Positions 8,672-18,292 of a stretch of DNA of 32,621 nucleotides are shown here, in pieces. The stretch comes from Sphingomonas palustris (GTDB taxonomy: Bacteria; Pseudomonadota; Alphaproteobacteria; Sphingomonadales; Sphingomonadaceae). A program made the position numbers and the translations under genes. Positions within the stretch are counted from its first letter, which is position 1, and each line of letters opens with the position of its first letter. The stretch lies in the NCBI GenBank assembly GCA_026225215.1, contig JAMFSI010000036.1, positions 1-32,621 on the forward strand, read 5' to 3'. The notes below the pieces were generated by a model. The model saw only the letters and a list, made by a program, of their open reading frames with translations. It did no database searches and was not told where the DNA came from.

Positions 8672-8978
8672 CTTTAATTGCGGACATTGGCAGCTTCAAT
8701 ATACCGCGCAAAACGGCATTTTTGCTAAGCGGTTGGGGTAGCGGACGCACACCGGCTTGACTCCCGAAGTCGGATAGACCTCATCGATATCGATAATGCG
8801 GTTAAGTCCGCGTGAAGTGGATCCAAGAAGGGCAGCTAATCGATATCAGCGGCCAATATCGAACTGTCAGGATCCCCACCCCATAGCCGCCTTGCGGCAA
8901 GCGCTATCTCCAGTCGCCGCGCAGCCAAGCCAAGGACGGGGAGCCTGAGGGGATTACCTCGGTTCTACTCCCTTTTTC
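8672..8978. other. Intergenic region with no recognised gene
   Basis: About 307 bp between the promoter side of the membrane-protein gene and the 3' end of ksgA. It holds two ATCGAT(AT) words (8782-8795 and 8838-8846) but no convincing coding frame and no strong hairpin. A promoter for the 8671 gene is expected here, but I cannot identify it with confidence. Confidence 0.4.
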
Positions 8979-9809
8979 TCAAAGCGGAGACAGCATCCGC
9001 GCAATCCCGACAAACTCGCCGATATCCAGCGTTTCCGCGCGCCGGGCGGGATCGATGCCCAACTCTTCCAGCGCGGCCAGTGCACCCGGTAGCCCTTTCA
9101 GGCTTTGGCGCAGCATTTTGCGGCGTTGGCCGAAGGCGGCTTCGGTAACGCGTTCGAGCATGCGTGCCGAGACATGCGCGGGCATTTCGGCCGGCGTTAC
9201 ATGCACCATCGCCGACATCACTTTGGGCGGCGGGGTGAAGGCGCTGCGGTGGACTTTCATCGCGATTTTGGCGTGGCTGCGCCATCCGGCCAGCACGGCG
9301 AGGCGGCCATAGGCATCGCTGGCGGGCGCGGCGATGATGCGTTCGGCGACTTCCTGTTGGAACATCAGCGTCAGCGAGGACCAGCGCGGCGGCCAGGCCT
9401 CGCCCGAGAGCCAGCCGGTGAACAGCGCGGTGCCGACGTTGTAGGGCAGGTTGGCGATGATCGCATAGGGTTCGTCGAACAGCGTGGCCGGATCGATGGC
9501 GAGTGCGTCACCTTCGATCACGCGGAGTTGGCCGGGGAAGGCTTCGGCCAGTTCCGCCAGCGCGGGCAGGCAGCGGCGGTCCATTTCCACGGCGGTGACG
9601 CGGGCGCCGGCGCGGAGCAGGGCGCGGGTCAGGCCGCCGGGGCCGGGTCCGACTTCGAGCACGGCGCGGTCTTTCAGCGAGCCGGGAATCGCTGCGATCC
9701 GGCTCAGCAATTGTTCGTCGAAGAGGAAGTTCTGCCCCAGCGCCTTGCTGGCGAACAGGCCGTGCCGATTGATGACATCGCGCAGCGGCGGCAGCGCCGG
9801 CGAACTCAT
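8979..9809 (-). CDS. ksgA: 16S rRNA (adenine1518-N6/adenine1519-N6)-dimethyltransferase
   Basis: Dimethylates two adjacent adenines in the 3' terminal helix of 16S rRNA using S-adenosylmethionine, late in 30S assembly. The 276-residue protein has the SAM-binding block [16 protein letters not shown] (50-65), the acidic VEMDRRC (74-80) and the catalytic NLPYNV motif at 120-125. Length matches E. coli (273). ATG 9809 ([10 protein letters not shown]) is chosen because it lies seven bases beyond the pdxA stop; ATG 9833 would add eight residues and overlap pdxA. Neither has a strong Shine-Dalgarno, consistent with translational coupling to pdxA. It is the last gene of the lptD-surA-pdxA-ksgA block. 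Confidence 0.96.
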   Translation of the reverse strand: MSSPALPPLRDVINRHGLFASKALGQNFLFDEQLLSRIAAIPGSLKDRAVLEVGPGPGGLTRALLRAGARVTAVEMDRRCLPALAELAEAFPGQLRVIEGDALAIDPATLFDEPYAIIANLPYNVGTALFTGWLSGEAWPPRWSSLTLMFQQEVAERIIAAPASDAYGRLAVLAGWRSHAKIAMKVHRSAFTPPPKVMSAMVHVTPAEMPAHVSARMLERVTEAAFGQRRKMLRQSLKGLPGALAALEELGIDPARRAETLDIGEFVGIARMLSPL

Positions 9810-9816
9810 GATCGGA

Positions 9817-10848
9817 TCAAGCCGTAAACTCATGCGCTGTTGCCCGGCGCGCGGCGCATTCGCCCGCCATGCGCAGGGCAGCGATGGTGGCGCCCGAATC
9901 GGCCAGCCCTTGCCCGGCAATGCCGAAGGCGGTGCCGTGGTCGGGCGAGGTGCGGATGATCGGCAGGCCGAGCGTGACATTGACGCCGGCATCGAAGTCC
10001 AGCGTTTTGAGCGGGATCAGCGCCTGATCGTGATACATGCACAGCGCCAGATCATAGCTTCCCCGGGCGCGTGGTGCGAACAGCGCATCGGCGGCGTGCG
10101 GCCCGGTGGCGGCGATGCCTTCGGCGCGCAACTGCGCAATGGCCGGCGCAATGATCGCAATTTCTTCCTCGCCCATCCGGCCATCTTCGCCGGCATGCGG
10201 ATTGAGCGCGGCCACGGCTAGGCGCGGCGCGGCGATGCCGAAATCGCGAGTCAGCGCAGCAGCGGCGATGCGGGCGCGGCGCAGGATCAGTTCGACGGAG
10301 ATCGCCTGGGGCACTCTGCCCAGCGCGATATGGACGGTGATCGGCACGGTGCGCAGCGATGGCCCAGCCAGCATCATCACCGCATCTTCAGCCGCCACGC
10401 CGCAAGCTTCGGCGACGAATTCGGTCTGGCCGGGATGGGCGAAGCCGACCTGGGCGAGCAGCGATTTGGCGATCGGCCCGGTCACCACGCCCGAGGCCGC
10501 GCCGGCGATGGCGAGCCTGGTGGCTTGGGTCAGCGAGGCGAGCGCGAGTTCGGCACCCTGGTGGCAGGGCTTGCCGGGGGCATAGGCGACGTCGAACTCA
10601 GCCAATACCGGCAGGGCACGGTCGAAGCAGGCGGTCGCTTCCTGGGGGTGGGCGATTTCGCGGATCGGCACATCCAGGCCACGCTGGCGAGCCGCTTCGC
10701 GCAGCAGCCGAGCCCCACCGACGGCGAAAAAACACGGTACGCGGCGCGGCACGCGACTGACCCATACCGCGGCCAACAATTCGGGGCCGACGCCGGCGGG
10801 ATCGCCCAGCGAGACGGCCAGAGGAGGGAGGGGAGGTGAATCGCTCAC
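9817..10848 (-). CDS. pdxA: 4-hydroxythreonine-4-phosphate dehydrogenase
   Basis: Oxidises 4-phosphohydroxy-L-threonine in the DXP-dependent pyridoxal phosphate pathway, in the cytoplasm as a metal-dependent dimer. The 343-residue protein starts [13 protein letters not shown] and has the three divalent-metal histidines His173 (TVHIAL), His218 (NPHAGEDG) and His273 (MYHDQALIP), each offset by seven from E. coli 166, 211 and 266. The C-terminal [19 protein letters not shown] block is also intact. The start is GTG 10848, eight bases after the surA stop; the frame is open further upstream, but that part lies within surA. Tight spacing with surA and ksgA supports one operon. Confidence 0.96.
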   Translation of the reverse strand: MSDSPPLPPLAVSLGDPAGVGPELLAAVWVSRVPRRVPCFFAVGGARLLREAARQRGLDVPIREIAHPQEATACFDRALPVLAEFDVAYAPGKPCHQGAELALASLTQATRLAIAGAASGVVTGPIAKSLLAQVGFAHPGQTEFVAEACGVAAEDAVMMLAGPSLRTVPITVHIALGRVPQAISVELILRRARIAAAALTRDFGIAAPRLAVAALNPHAGEDGRMGEEEIAIIAPAIAQLRAEGIAATGPHAADALFAPRARGSYDLALCMYHDQALIPLKTLDFDAGVNVTLGLPIIRTSPDHGTAFGIAGQGLADSGATIAALRMAGECAARRATAHEFTA

Positions 10849-10856
10849 CGCACCGA

Positions 10857-12254
10857 TCAATTGTAATCGATGATCGCGTCGCGCCGCAGATCGCGCAGAT
10901 ACATCTGCGCGCGCTTGTTGACGCGATCGTCTTGCATCTGGGTCATCAACTCGTCGAAAGTAGGCCCGGTGCTGGCCTTGGGATCGTCGCGACCGCACAG
11001 CATCAGCACGCGCACGCCTTCCTTCAACGAACCGAACGGCGGTGTCGCCTCGCCTACCGACAGCCCCAGGAGCGATGACTGCAAGGACGGCGGCAGATCA
11101 CGCGCCTTCACCTGATCGTTGGCAACGACCTGGGCGCCGAATTTTGCCGCCACCGCATCGACGCCACCACAGCCGTGAGCGGTTTTCATGGCCGCGGCGA
11201 AGGTTTCGGCCTGTTTCGTGGCATCGGCGGGTGTGGCGCCGGCCGGGAATATCAACGAGACTTGCTTCAAGGCCAGCACGGCATCGCGCGGATCGGCGGT
11301 CAATACTTGATGCTTGTCGATCAGCAGCAGAATCGAAAAACCGCCGCGCGTTTCGACCGGGCCAACCAATTGGCCTGGGCTCAGGCCTGCTGCCGCCGTG
11401 GCCAGTTCGGGAGGCAGTTGCGCCAGGCGGATCCAGCCGAGATCGCCGCCGACTGCAGCGGTGGAGGCTTCGGAATATTGCCGGGCATAAGCCACGAAGC
11501 TGCCGCCCTGATGGATCTGTTCGACGATGCGCTTGGCATTTTCGGCGACCGTTGCCTTGGTATCGGGCGTGGCGGAGAGGTAGATTTCGCCGATCCGATA
11601 TTCCTCGGTGCCCTTTGACGCTTTTAGCTGGTCGAGGACATCGGTCACTTCGCCCTGGCTGACGTTGACGAAGGGCTGGACATTGCGGCGCAGCACCCGC
11701 TGCCAGGCGAGTTCGCCCCTGATCTGGCGCTTGAGCGAGGTGGGCGACGAGCCGACCTTGGCAAGAAACGTATCGAGCGCGGCGACGTCCTGGTGGAAAT
11801 TCTGCTGCGCAACACGGGCGTAGGCGTCATTGACGTCTTCGTCGGTGATGTCGATCTCGGCGGTCTTGGCTTCCTGGATCTGCAGCGTTTCATCGATCAG
11901 ATTGCGCAGCACCTGGAGCCGCAACCGCTCGGTTTCTTCCGGGCTGACCTTGCTGGTATTGGTCGACAGAATCAGGGCGAGGCGCTGTTCGACGTCGGTG
12001 CCGGTGATGATGTCGCCATTGACGATCGCCGTCGGGCGCCGGACATTCGGGCTGGCGTGGCCGAACATGGTGATATTGGCCGGAATCGCCAGCGCACCCT
12101 GCACGGTTTCCTCGGCTGGCGCGGCTTCCTGGGCCTGGCCGGCATCCTGCGCGCCGGCTCCGGCCTGTTGGGCCTGGGCTCCGGTCAAAGCCAACCCGAG
12201 CAACGCCAAAAGCGGCAAACCGGTAAAAATTCGCGAGCGTAACTGCTTTTTCAC
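10857..12254 (-). CDS. surA: Periplasmic chaperone and peptidyl-prolyl isomerase SurA
   Basis: Escorts outer-membrane proteins, including LptD, through the periplasm. The 465-residue protein opens at GTG 12254 with a signal peptide (KKQLRSR, hydrophobic core, cleavage near AQA-QQ). A SurA_N domain (about 70-190, VNGDIITGTDVEQRL onward) is followed by a parvulin-type PPIase domain (about 215-320, containing GGDLGWIRLAQLPPEL and GGFSILLL) and a second, degenerate parvulin-like region to about 440. An Ala/Gln/Glu-rich linker occupies 30-60. Gene position between lptD and pdxA is the conserved proteobacterial order. Confidence 0.95.
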   Translation of the reverse strand: MKKQLRSRIFTGLPLLALLGLALTGAQAQQAGAGAQDAGQAQEAAPAEETVQGALAIPANITMFGHASPNVRRPTAIVNGDIITGTDVEQRLALILSTNTSKVSPEETERLRLQVLRNLIDETLQIQEAKTAEIDITDEDVNDAYARVAQQNFHQDVAALDTFLAKVGSSPTSLKRQIRGELAWQRVLRRNVQPFVNVSQGEVTDVLDQLKASKGTEEYRIGEIYLSATPDTKATVAENAKRIVEQIHQGGSFVAYARQYSEASTAAVGGDLGWIRLAQLPPELATAAAGLSPGQLVGPVETRGGFSILLLIDKHQVLTADPRDAVLALKQVSLIFPAGATPADATKQAETFAAAMKTAHGCGGVDAVAAKFGAQVVANDQVKARDLPPSLQSSLLGLSVGEATPPFGSLKEGVRVLMLCGRDDPKASTGPTFDELMTQMQDDRVNKRAQMYLRDLRRDAIIDYN

Positions 12255-12497
12255 CGTGTCGTCGATCCTGTCTGCGGCCCCGCCAGAAGCAGGTGCCCGG
12301 CTGACATCCGAATGGGTTCGAACATCTTAACCGAAGCTGAGTATCCCCCGGCCAACCGTTGCCGGAGGCCAAATCGGCGCCGCGATAGCGCGTTTACTGG
12401 CCGATGCCAACGGCTGTTCCCCAGCAGCCGACACCCGGCCAGGAGCAGCTATCAGATTCACCCAGCCGTGCCGGTCGATGCGACGCATCCGCTGGCT

Positions 12498-14855
12498 TCA
12501 TCTAAGTCCGAGATTCTTGAGCGACAGATGCAACAGGAAACTGTTGCCCTGCACGGCATCGCCGATGGTGATGTAATCACGCCGGTACGTGAAATCCAGC
12601 TCCAGGCAATCGCTCTTGTAGGATATGCCGAAGCGTGTTCTGAGCGGTTGGAACGGCGCCGACGGCTGCAGGTTGGGCAGCAGATTGCTCTGGCTAAGGT
12701 CGAACACACCGGAGCCGAACGCCGACCAATAGGGGCCGATGGCAATGCGGGCCGCGGCGCGCAATTCGTCACTGTCCTGCAGATCTTCCAGGCTGAACGC
12801 CGTCTCACGGTTAAGCCGGACATAGCCCAGTTCGAGATAAGTGCGTTCGCTGCCGAGGGTGGCGTCCACTTCGTTGCGATGGACAGCGAAGGTATCGTGG
12901 TCGATTCGGAAGCGCTCGGTGAAACTCAGGAAATCGCGGTAACGCACCTCGAAGCGGCCAACATAGTCGGACAAGCGCGTTGCCAGGCCGGTGCCCGCGG
13001 GCAGCAGCGTGTCGTTATCGGTGAAGCGATAGGACTGGCCGATGTTGGCAATCGCGCGCCAGCCGGGCCGCTCCAACTGCCAATCGACACCATAGGTAAT
13101 GCGGGCGCCGTCCTCGATCCGGTCATAGCCGGGGAAGCGGTTCAGCGCGAAGAGGTTGTCGTCTTCCAGCTCGACCGCGCGCGAATCTTCGTTGGGGATG
13201 CTGAGGTTGGGGACCGGCGGCGTCGCCACCAGTTGGATATGCGGCGTGATCACCTGAGTGCCGCCCAGAAACGAGCCGACGAAGGGCCAGGTCACATCCA
13301 CCGCCGCTGTCGCCGAACCGCGCGTCTGCCACCCTGGAAGCCCCTGGTAGACGGTCGTGGTGTCCAGGTAATTGTCGCTGGAATGATAGACATCGCCGCG
13401 CACCTGCGCGGTGAAGGTGACGATCTGGCCCAGCGAAGTGACCTTGTGCAGCTCCCATTGGGCGAGGGCGAAGGCGCGCTGCATATCCTCGCCATCGGTT
13501 CGGCTGATGGCGAGGCTGTTGGCCTGCAAGGTGATGACGCCGCCCAGCAACGGATCGGCGATCCGCTGGCGATAATCGATTTCGGGCAGCGCGATCGGCA
13601 CGATTCCCTGGCGTTCGCCGACCTGCAAGGTCTGGAACGCCCAGCCGGTGATCGCAAAATAGCTGTTGGCATTGATATGGTCGACCTGCGCGGTCGAGCG
13701 CAGCTCATCGTCTCCGGAGATGAAATAGCGGTCGAGGAAGGTACGGTCAGTGGCGACTCGCCCCGAGAAATTCACTCCCCATTCCGGGGTCAGCTGAAAC
13801 TGGCCATTGGTGTCGAGGTAGCCGCGAAAGGCGGTCACGGCATCGGCGGCGGTGCCGCTTTGCGGAATGCGCGAGCTGCTGGTGGCATACGCGGTGACTT
13901 GATACGCACCGATGCTGGTCAGCCCGCGAAACTGCACCTCGGCCATCGGCAGTACCTTGGTGTAGAGATAGGCTGTGGCAGCCAGATCCTTGTTCTCGCC
14001 GAACCGCTGGTAATAGGTCTCGTCGAACTCGATGCCATTTTCCGACGACAAGCGCAGGTTGGGTATCAGCAGTCCGCCGATGGCCCGCCCGTCCGAAGCG
14101 ATCGTCAGCCTGGCCGGGATCGGCGGCAGTTTGAGCCCGAACAACACCAGGCGGGCGCCGTAGAAATAAATGGTCTTGTGCTGCTGGTCGTAGATGACCC
14201 GGCGCGCGTCGATTCTCCAGCTCGGCTTGACGTCGCAACCCTTGCCATTGACCACCGCGCAGCCGGTGTACGCGGCATGGCTCAGGAAAATCTTGCCATT
14301 GGCATCGCGCTGGCCGCTTTGCGCCGCGAGCCTTCCGCCCTGGCGCAGCGCCAATAGAAAACTCTGCATCGCGCCGACATCGAACTGATCGGTCAGCTCG
14401 ACCCGGTTCGTGAAGGTTTGATTGCCCTCCTTATCGACCATGCGGACATTGCCGGTGGCGACGATTTGCCCGGTCTTGCGATTCCAGGTGATGGTATCGG
14501 CGCGGACGCTCTGGTCCTCGCGGTGGAGGAAGGCCGAGCCGCTGGCGGTCAGGATCTCGGTCTGGTCGTCGTATTGGGCGCGATCGGCCTCGAACGACAC
14601 CGGCCCGGCGTCGGCAGAAGGCGCGGTTGATGGGGCAATCGTCGGTAGAACCGGGGAAAGATCGGCGCCCGTGGTGATCGGATCGCCCAGACCGCGAAAC
14701 GACTGAGGCGATAAAGTTGAAGGAAACAGGGTGTCGCTGGCGACTATCGGCAACCAGGGGGCAGCCTGGGCCGGAGCCGCGATCATCACCGTCAGGCAGG
14801 AAGCGAGAACCGTCCCGAGCAGCCGAATCGAGTGATTTCCCGGTCGCACCGGCAC
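12498..14855 (-). CDS. lptD: LPS-assembly outer-membrane protein LptD
   Basis: The outer-membrane beta-barrel that, with lipoprotein LptE, inserts LPS into the outer leaflet. The protein has a signal peptide (SIRLLGTVLASCLTV... cleaved near AQA), an OstA/LptA-like beta-jellyroll (about residues 75-165: FEADRAQYDDQTEILTASG, VRMVDKEGNQTF) and a C-terminal barrel with alternating aromatic strands to LKNLGLR. Cysteines in TGCAVVNGKGC and near the C-terminus (SDCLELDF) may form the interdomain disulfides known in E. coli. The start is uncertain: GTG 14855 gives 785 residues, close to E. coli 784; GTG 14849 has a better placed GGA; the frame is open to 15059. It heads the lptD-surA-pdxA-ksgA block and is 243 bp upstream of surA. 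Confidence 0.93.
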   Translation of the reverse strand: MPVRPGNHSIRLLGTVLASCLTVMIAAPAQAAPWLPIVASDTLFPSTLSPQSFRGLGDPITTGADLSPVLPTIAPSTAPSADAGPVSFEADRAQYDDQTEILTASGSAFLHREDQSVRADTITWNRKTGQIVATGNVRMVDKEGNQTFTNRVELTDQFDVGAMQSFLLALRQGGRLAAQSGQRDANGKIFLSHAAYTGCAVVNGKGCDVKPSWRIDARRVIYDQQHKTIYFYGARLVLFGLKLPPIPARLTIASDGRAIGGLLIPNLRLSSENGIEFDETYYQRFGENKDLAATAYLYTKVLPMAEVQFRGLTSIGAYQVTAYATSSSRIPQSGTAADAVTAFRGYLDTNGQFQLTPEWGVNFSGRVATDRTFLDRYFISGDDELRSTAQVDHINANSYFAITGWAFQTLQVGERQGIVPIALPEIDYRQRIADPLLGGVITLQANSLAISRTDGEDMQRAFALAQWELHKVTSLGQIVTFTAQVRGDVYHSSDNYLDTTTVYQGLPGWQTRGSATAAVDVTWPFVGSFLGGTQVITPHIQLVATPPVPNLSIPNEDSRAVELEDDNLFALNRFPGYDRIEDGARITYGVDWQLERPGWRAIANIGQSYRFTDNDTLLPAGTGLATRLSDYVGRFEVRYRDFLSFTERFRIDHDTFAVHRNEVDATLGSERTYLELGYVRLNRETAFSLEDLQDSDELRAAARIAIGPYWSAFGSGVFDLSQSNLLPNLQPSAPFQPLRTRFGISYKSDCLELDFTYRRDYITIGDAVQGNSFLLHLSLKNLGLR

Positions 14856-15170
14856 GCTTCCAGCGACAGATGCGCTGATATGGGTGCACCTTGGGGCGTT
14901 ACCGGACCCTGGTGTCAGCGAAGAAACCGGCATGGGCCGCGATACGGGGAGCATCGCTTGCCTATTGCACTGCCCGGGCCTAACTGCAATCCGCCTCAGC
15001 CGGGCGATTTCAGCATGACGCCGGGACTGAACCAGAGCATCGTGCGAAACGTAGTTCAACCGCAGGTAAAAAGTGGATACCCGTTTTTCGCGTCAAACGA
15101 TGCGACAGCAAACTACTAGAGCCTGTTGCCCATGCAACAAGCTCTAGCGATCATAGCGCTTGGAGACAGC

Positions 15171-16643
15171 ATGCAAATCCGATTTTCCGATGCTCCCGCC
15201 GAAACCGCAGGCTCTCTTTCGCCCCCGATCATCGCCAGGATCGTCGATCAGGACGCGCTGCCGGCGGATCTCGAGCCGGTGCTCATCGAGGCGGCGAAGG
15301 CCACGCGCTTTGCCGGCAAAGCCGGGCAATTGTTCGAAGGTTTCGTAACGCGCGGCGAGAATGTCGTGCGGGTGGCGCTGGCCGGTGCTGGCGAGGCCGC
15401 TGCCAAGGATCGCAGCAGCGCGCTGGAAAAGGCCGGCGCTGCCCTGACCGCGAAATACCTCGCATCGGGCGCTACCAGCCTGACGCTCGATCTGGCCGGT
15501 TCGGCCTTGTCGGCCGAGGATGTCGCGGCGGTGCTGCTGGGTGCGCGGCTGCGCGGCTGGCGGATGGATGCCTATCGCACCACGCTGAAGCCCGAGCAGA
15601 AGGTTTCGCTGACCGAGATCGTCGTCCAGGGCGCGCCGGAGGATGCCGAGACGGTATGGCAAGGCGAAGCCGCGCTGGCCGAGGGTGTCGAATTCACCCG
15701 CACCCTCGTCACCGAGCCCGCCAATGTTTTATACCCGGAAAGCTTCGTTGAACGCTGCCAGACGCGTTTTGCCGGCACCGGCGTCGAACTGACCGTGCTC
15801 GATGAGCCGGCGATGCAGGCTTTGGGCATGGGCGCACTGCTCGGGGTATCGCAAGGTTCAGTGCGTCCTGCGCGGATGCTGGCGATGGTGTGGAACGGCG
15901 GCGGTGACGCCAAGCCAACGGTGTTCGTCGGCAAGGGCGTGACCTTCGATACCGGCGGCATCAGCCTCAAGCAGCCGACCGGCATGGAAGACATGAAGTG
16001 GGACATGGGCGGCGCTGGCGCGGTAGCAGGCGCCATGCTCGCGCTCGCGCTGCGCGGGGCCAAGGCGCATGTCGTCGGCATCTGCGGCCTGGTCGAGAAC
16101 ATGCCCGACGCTAACGCCCAGCGGCCGGGGGACGTGGTTACTTCGATGTCGGGACAGACGGTCGAGGTGATCAATACCGATGCCGAGGGCCGGCTGGTGC
16201 TCTGCGACGCGCTGACCTGGGCGCAGCGGACTTATGCACCCGCACGGATCGTCGATCTGGCAACGCTGACCGGAGCGATCATCGCCGCGCTGGCCAATGA
16301 ATATGCCGGGCTGTTCAGCAATGACGAGGATCTGGCAAAAGACTTGACCGCTGCGGGAGAAAACAGCGGCGAGCGTTTGTGGCGGTTCCCGATGGGCCCG
16401 GCCTACGACAAGATGATCGACAGCCCGATCGCCGATATGAAGAATGTCGGCGGCCGTTACGGCGGCTCGATCACCGCGGCGCAATTCATCCAGCGCTTCA
16501 TCGACAAGGGCACGCCCTGGGCGCATCTCGACATCGCCGGCATGGTCTGGGCAGAGAAGTCGGGGGCGACCTGGGACAAGGGTGCGACCGGCTACGGCGT
16601 GCGGCTGCTCGACCGCCTGGTTCGCGATACGCTCGAGAGCTGA
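15171..16643 (+). CDS. pepA: Leucyl aminopeptidase, M17 family
   Basis: Cytosolic hexameric di-zinc aminopeptidase that removes N-terminal residues from peptides; in E. coli it also acts as a DNA-binding protein. The 490-residue protein has the metal and catalytic residues Lys255 and Asp260 (KGVTFDTGG), and the family signature NTDAEGRL with Asp337, Glu339 and Arg341, spaced as in E. coli PepA with an offset of 15. ATG 15171 has GGAGA five bases upstream; the 15 codons before it in frame are not needed. Divergent from lptD; followed after 12 bp by holC. Confidence 0.96.
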   Translation: MQIRFSDAPAETAGSLSPPIIARIVDQDALPADLEPVLIEAAKATRFAGKAGQLFEGFVTRGENVVRVALAGAGEAAAKDRSSALEKAGAALTAKYLASGATSLTLDLAGSALSAEDVAAVLLGARLRGWRMDAYRTTLKPEQKVSLTEIVVQGAPEDAETVWQGEAALAEGVEFTRTLVTEPANVLYPESFVERCQTRFAGTGVELTVLDEPAMQALGMGALLGVSQGSVRPARMLAMVWNGGGDAKPTVFVGKGVTFDTGGISLKQPTGMEDMKWDMGGAGAVAGAMLALALRGAKAHVVGICGLVENMPDANAQRPGDVVTSMSGQTVEVINTDAEGRLVLCDALTWAQRTYAPARIVDLATLTGAIIAALANEYAGLFSNDEDLAKDLTAAGENSGERLWRFPMGPAYDKMIDSPIADMKNVGGRYGGSITAAQFIQRFIDKGTPWAHLDIAGMVWAEKSGATWDKGATGYGVRLLDRLVRDTLES

Positions 16644-16655
16644 TTACTGGCGATC

Positions 16656-17090
16656 ATGCGGGTCGATTTCTATCAGCTTTCGCGTGATACCGCCGAGACC
16701 GCGCTGCCCTTGATCGCGCGCGCCACGCTGAATGCTGGCGAACGGCTGCTGATCGTCTCCGGCGACGACCGCCAGCGCAGCCGTATCGGTGAGGCGCTGT
16801 GGACACGGCTGCCCGACAGCTTCCTCGCCCATGGCCAGGCAGGTGGCATGCATGATGCTCGCCAGCCGATCCTGATCGGCGATACGCTGGAGCCCGCTAA
16901 CGGCGCACGCTTTCTGGCGCTGGCGGATGGAGTCTGGCGTGAGGCGGAAGGCTTTGCTCGGACCTTCCTGATGTTCGACGATGCCACCGTTGCCGGCGCG
17001 CGGGCCTGCTGGCGGCTGCTCGGCGAAAAGCCCGAAGTCGAACGGCGGTTCTGGAAACAGGAAGGCAATAAGTGGGTCGAGGGCCCCTAA
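16656..17090 (+). CDS. holC: DNA polymerase III chi subunit
   Basis: Chi links the clamp loader (through psi) to SSB at the replication fork. The 144-residue protein has the HolC pattern: VDFYQL near the N-terminus, ERLLIVSGDDRQRSRIGEALW, a W-x-x-x-x-D-S-F-L-A-H block (TRLPDSFLAH) and PILIGD. The C-terminus ends in a basic-aromatic tail (RRFWKQEGNKWVEG). The pepA-holC order is common in proteobacteria. It starts 12 bp after pepA and is probably co-transcribed. Confidence 0.92.
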   Translation: MRVDFYQLSRDTAETALPLIARATLNAGERLLIVSGDDRQRSRIGEALWTRLPDSFLAHGQAGGMHDARQPILIGDTLEPANGARFLALADGVWREAEGFARTFLMFDDATVAGARACWRLLGEKPEVERRFWKQEGNKWVEGP

Positions 17091-17100
17091 CTCGCCCCCT

Positions 17101-17181
17101 CCGTCCTGAGCTTGTCGAAGGAGTGCCTTCCTCTCTGCAAGCTATCAAAAGAAGGGCAGTCCTTCGACAAGCTCAGGACGG
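17101..17181. repeat. Inverted repeat with TCGACAAGCTCAGGAC arms
   Basis: Perfect 22-bp arms at 17101-17122 and 17160-17181 (arm CCTTCGACAAGCTCAGGACG on one side) around a 37-nt spacer. This arm sequence is one I recognise as a highly abundant dispersed intergenic repeat in sphingomonads and relatives. Located just after holC and before ndk, it may serve as a bidirectional terminator, though no T tract follows. Confidence 0.8.
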
Positions 17182-17313
17182 ACGGGGGTAGTGACAAGTC
17201 GGCCTTGCCATCGGGCCAACCGCAAACTTGCCGCGATCCATTTTCCCGGCTAGGGGCGCCCCGCGCTATTCCCGAATTCAATCATTTGCCCAAAAATCAC
17301 AAGGACAAGCATC

Positions 17314-17736
17314 ATGGCGGTTACCCGCACCTTTTCGATCATCAAGCCCGACGCCACGCGCCGCAACCTGACCGGCGCGGTCACCAAGTTTCTGGAAGAA
17401 GCCGGTCTGCGCGTCGTCGCCTCGAAGCGCATCCACCTGAGCCAGGCCCAGGCCGAAGACTTCTACGGCGTCCATCGCGAACGCCCCTTTTTCGGTGATC
17501 TGGTCAGCTTCATGACCAGCGGCCCGGTGGTCGTGCAAGTGCTCGAAGGCGAAGACGCGGTAAAGCGCAACCGCGACATCATGGGTGCTACAAACCCCGC
17601 TAATGCCGACGCTGGCACCATCCGCAAGGAACTGGCCGAATCGATCGAGGCCAATTCGGTCCACGGCTCTGACAGCGAAGAAAACGCCGCGACCGAGATC
17701 GCGTTCTTCTTCAAGCCGGAAGAGATTGTCGGCTGA
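17314..17736 (+). CDS. ndk: Nucleoside diphosphate kinase
   Basis: Transfers the gamma-phosphate of NTPs to NDPs through a phospho-histidine. The 140-residue length is typical. It has [13 protein letters not shown] at the N-terminus, the Kpn-loop region and the catalytic His117 in [13 protein letters not shown] at 17301-17305 precedes ATG 17314. It has its own 3' hairpin and is separated from holC by a dispersed repeat, so it is probably transcribed separately. Confidence 0.98.
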   Translation: MAVTRTFSIIKPDATRRNLTGAVTKFLEEAGLRVVASKRIHLSQAQAEDFYGVHRERPFFGDLVSFMTSGPVVVQVLEGEDAVKRNRDIMGATNPANADAGTIRKELAESIEANSVHGSDSEENAATEIAFFFKPEEIVG

Positions 17737-17747
17737 TTTAAGGTTCA

Positions 17748-17785
17748 GGGTAAGGTGCGAAGGGTAACGCGTTCGCATCTTACCC
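17748..17785 (+). terminator. Hairpin downstream of ndk
   Basis: GGGTAAGGTGCGAA at 17748-17761 pairs with TTCGCATCTTACCC at 17772-17785, 14 pairs with one G-U, around a 10-nt loop. It starts 11 bases after the ndk stop. The hairpin is strong but is not followed by a T run, so an intrinsic terminator is only likely; RNA protection or a Rho-type end are alternatives. Confidence 0.55.
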
Positions 17786-17886
17786 AGCATTGTCCTGCTT
17801 CTTGCAAACCGGCAATCGCCCTATATCTACTGGCGAGATAAGCATCACGCAGGTTAAGCTGTAGGTGGTGCGCAAGGAGAACCGCG

Positions 17887-18132
17887 ATGCAAGGCATGGG
17901 TGAAACGGGCGAGGCCTGCCCGTTTGAATTTAACTTCGATTCCGCGACATTCAAGGTTGGTGATACCGTCAGCTATCGTGTGAACGGCAGCTTGGAGGGT
18001 TTCCCTTTCGTCGGCACGCTGGTCGAGGTGCATGATGATTATGTCGTTCTTGCCGGCGATCCGCTGAAGCCTGACGAGCGCTATCGCGGGACGCGGGAGA
18101 GCCGGCCGCTGGTCGAATATTCGGAGATTTGA
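17887..18132 (+). CDS. Small conserved-looking protein, function unknown
   Basis: An 81-residue acidic protein with a well-placed AAGGAG (17874-17879) before ATG 17887. The segment FKVGDTVSYRVNGSLEGFPFVGTLVEVHDDYVVL (about 23-56) alternates hydrophobic residues and glycines like a small SH3-like or KOW-type beta barrel; the rest is charged. No signal peptide or membrane helix. I recognise no named family. It stands alone between ndk and purN, on the plus strand, converging with purN across a dispersed repeat. Confidence 0.75.
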   Translation: MQGMGETGEACPFEFNFDSATFKVGDTVSYRVNGSLEGFPFVGTLVEVHDDYVVLAGDPLKPDERYRGTRESRPLVEYSEI

Positions 18133-18138
18133 TCGAGT

Positions 18139-18273
18139 TCCTCCCCGGCACGGGGAGGGGGACCAGCGTAGCTGGTGGAGGGGGCCCACCTCTCGATCTG
18201 AAGTAAGCTCTGGACGATAGCTGGGACCCCTCCACCACCCTGCGGGCGGTCCCCCTTCCCGTGCCGGGGAGGA
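18139..18273. repeat. Dispersed palindromic repeat with CTCCCCGGCACGGGGAG arms
   Basis: Outer arms 18139-18164 and 18248-18273 pair over 26 positions with one mismatch; inner arms TGGTGGAGGGG (18173-18183) and CCCCTCCACCA (18227-18237) pair perfectly, leaving an apical loop of 43 nt. It lies between the convergent small gene and purN. The arm words are ones I associate with a common intergenic repeat family of sphingomonads. It probably folds into a long hairpin in RNA and may end transcription from both sides. Confidence 0.8.
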
Positions 18274-18292
18274 TAAAAAACGCTTCAAGCAA

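Noticed and set aside
9105..9827. 240-codon plus-strand frame opposite ksgA
   Set aside because: Antisense to an intact ksgA with SAM and NLPY motifs.
12312..14357. 681-codon open frame on the plus strand opposite lptD
   Set aside because: Mirror of lptD codon bias. lptD has a signal peptide and barrel pattern; the opposite frame has no coherent motif.
15060..15170. Upstream in-frame extension of pepA from 15126
   Set aside because: The well-placed GGAGA before ATG 15171 and family alignment make the shorter start better.
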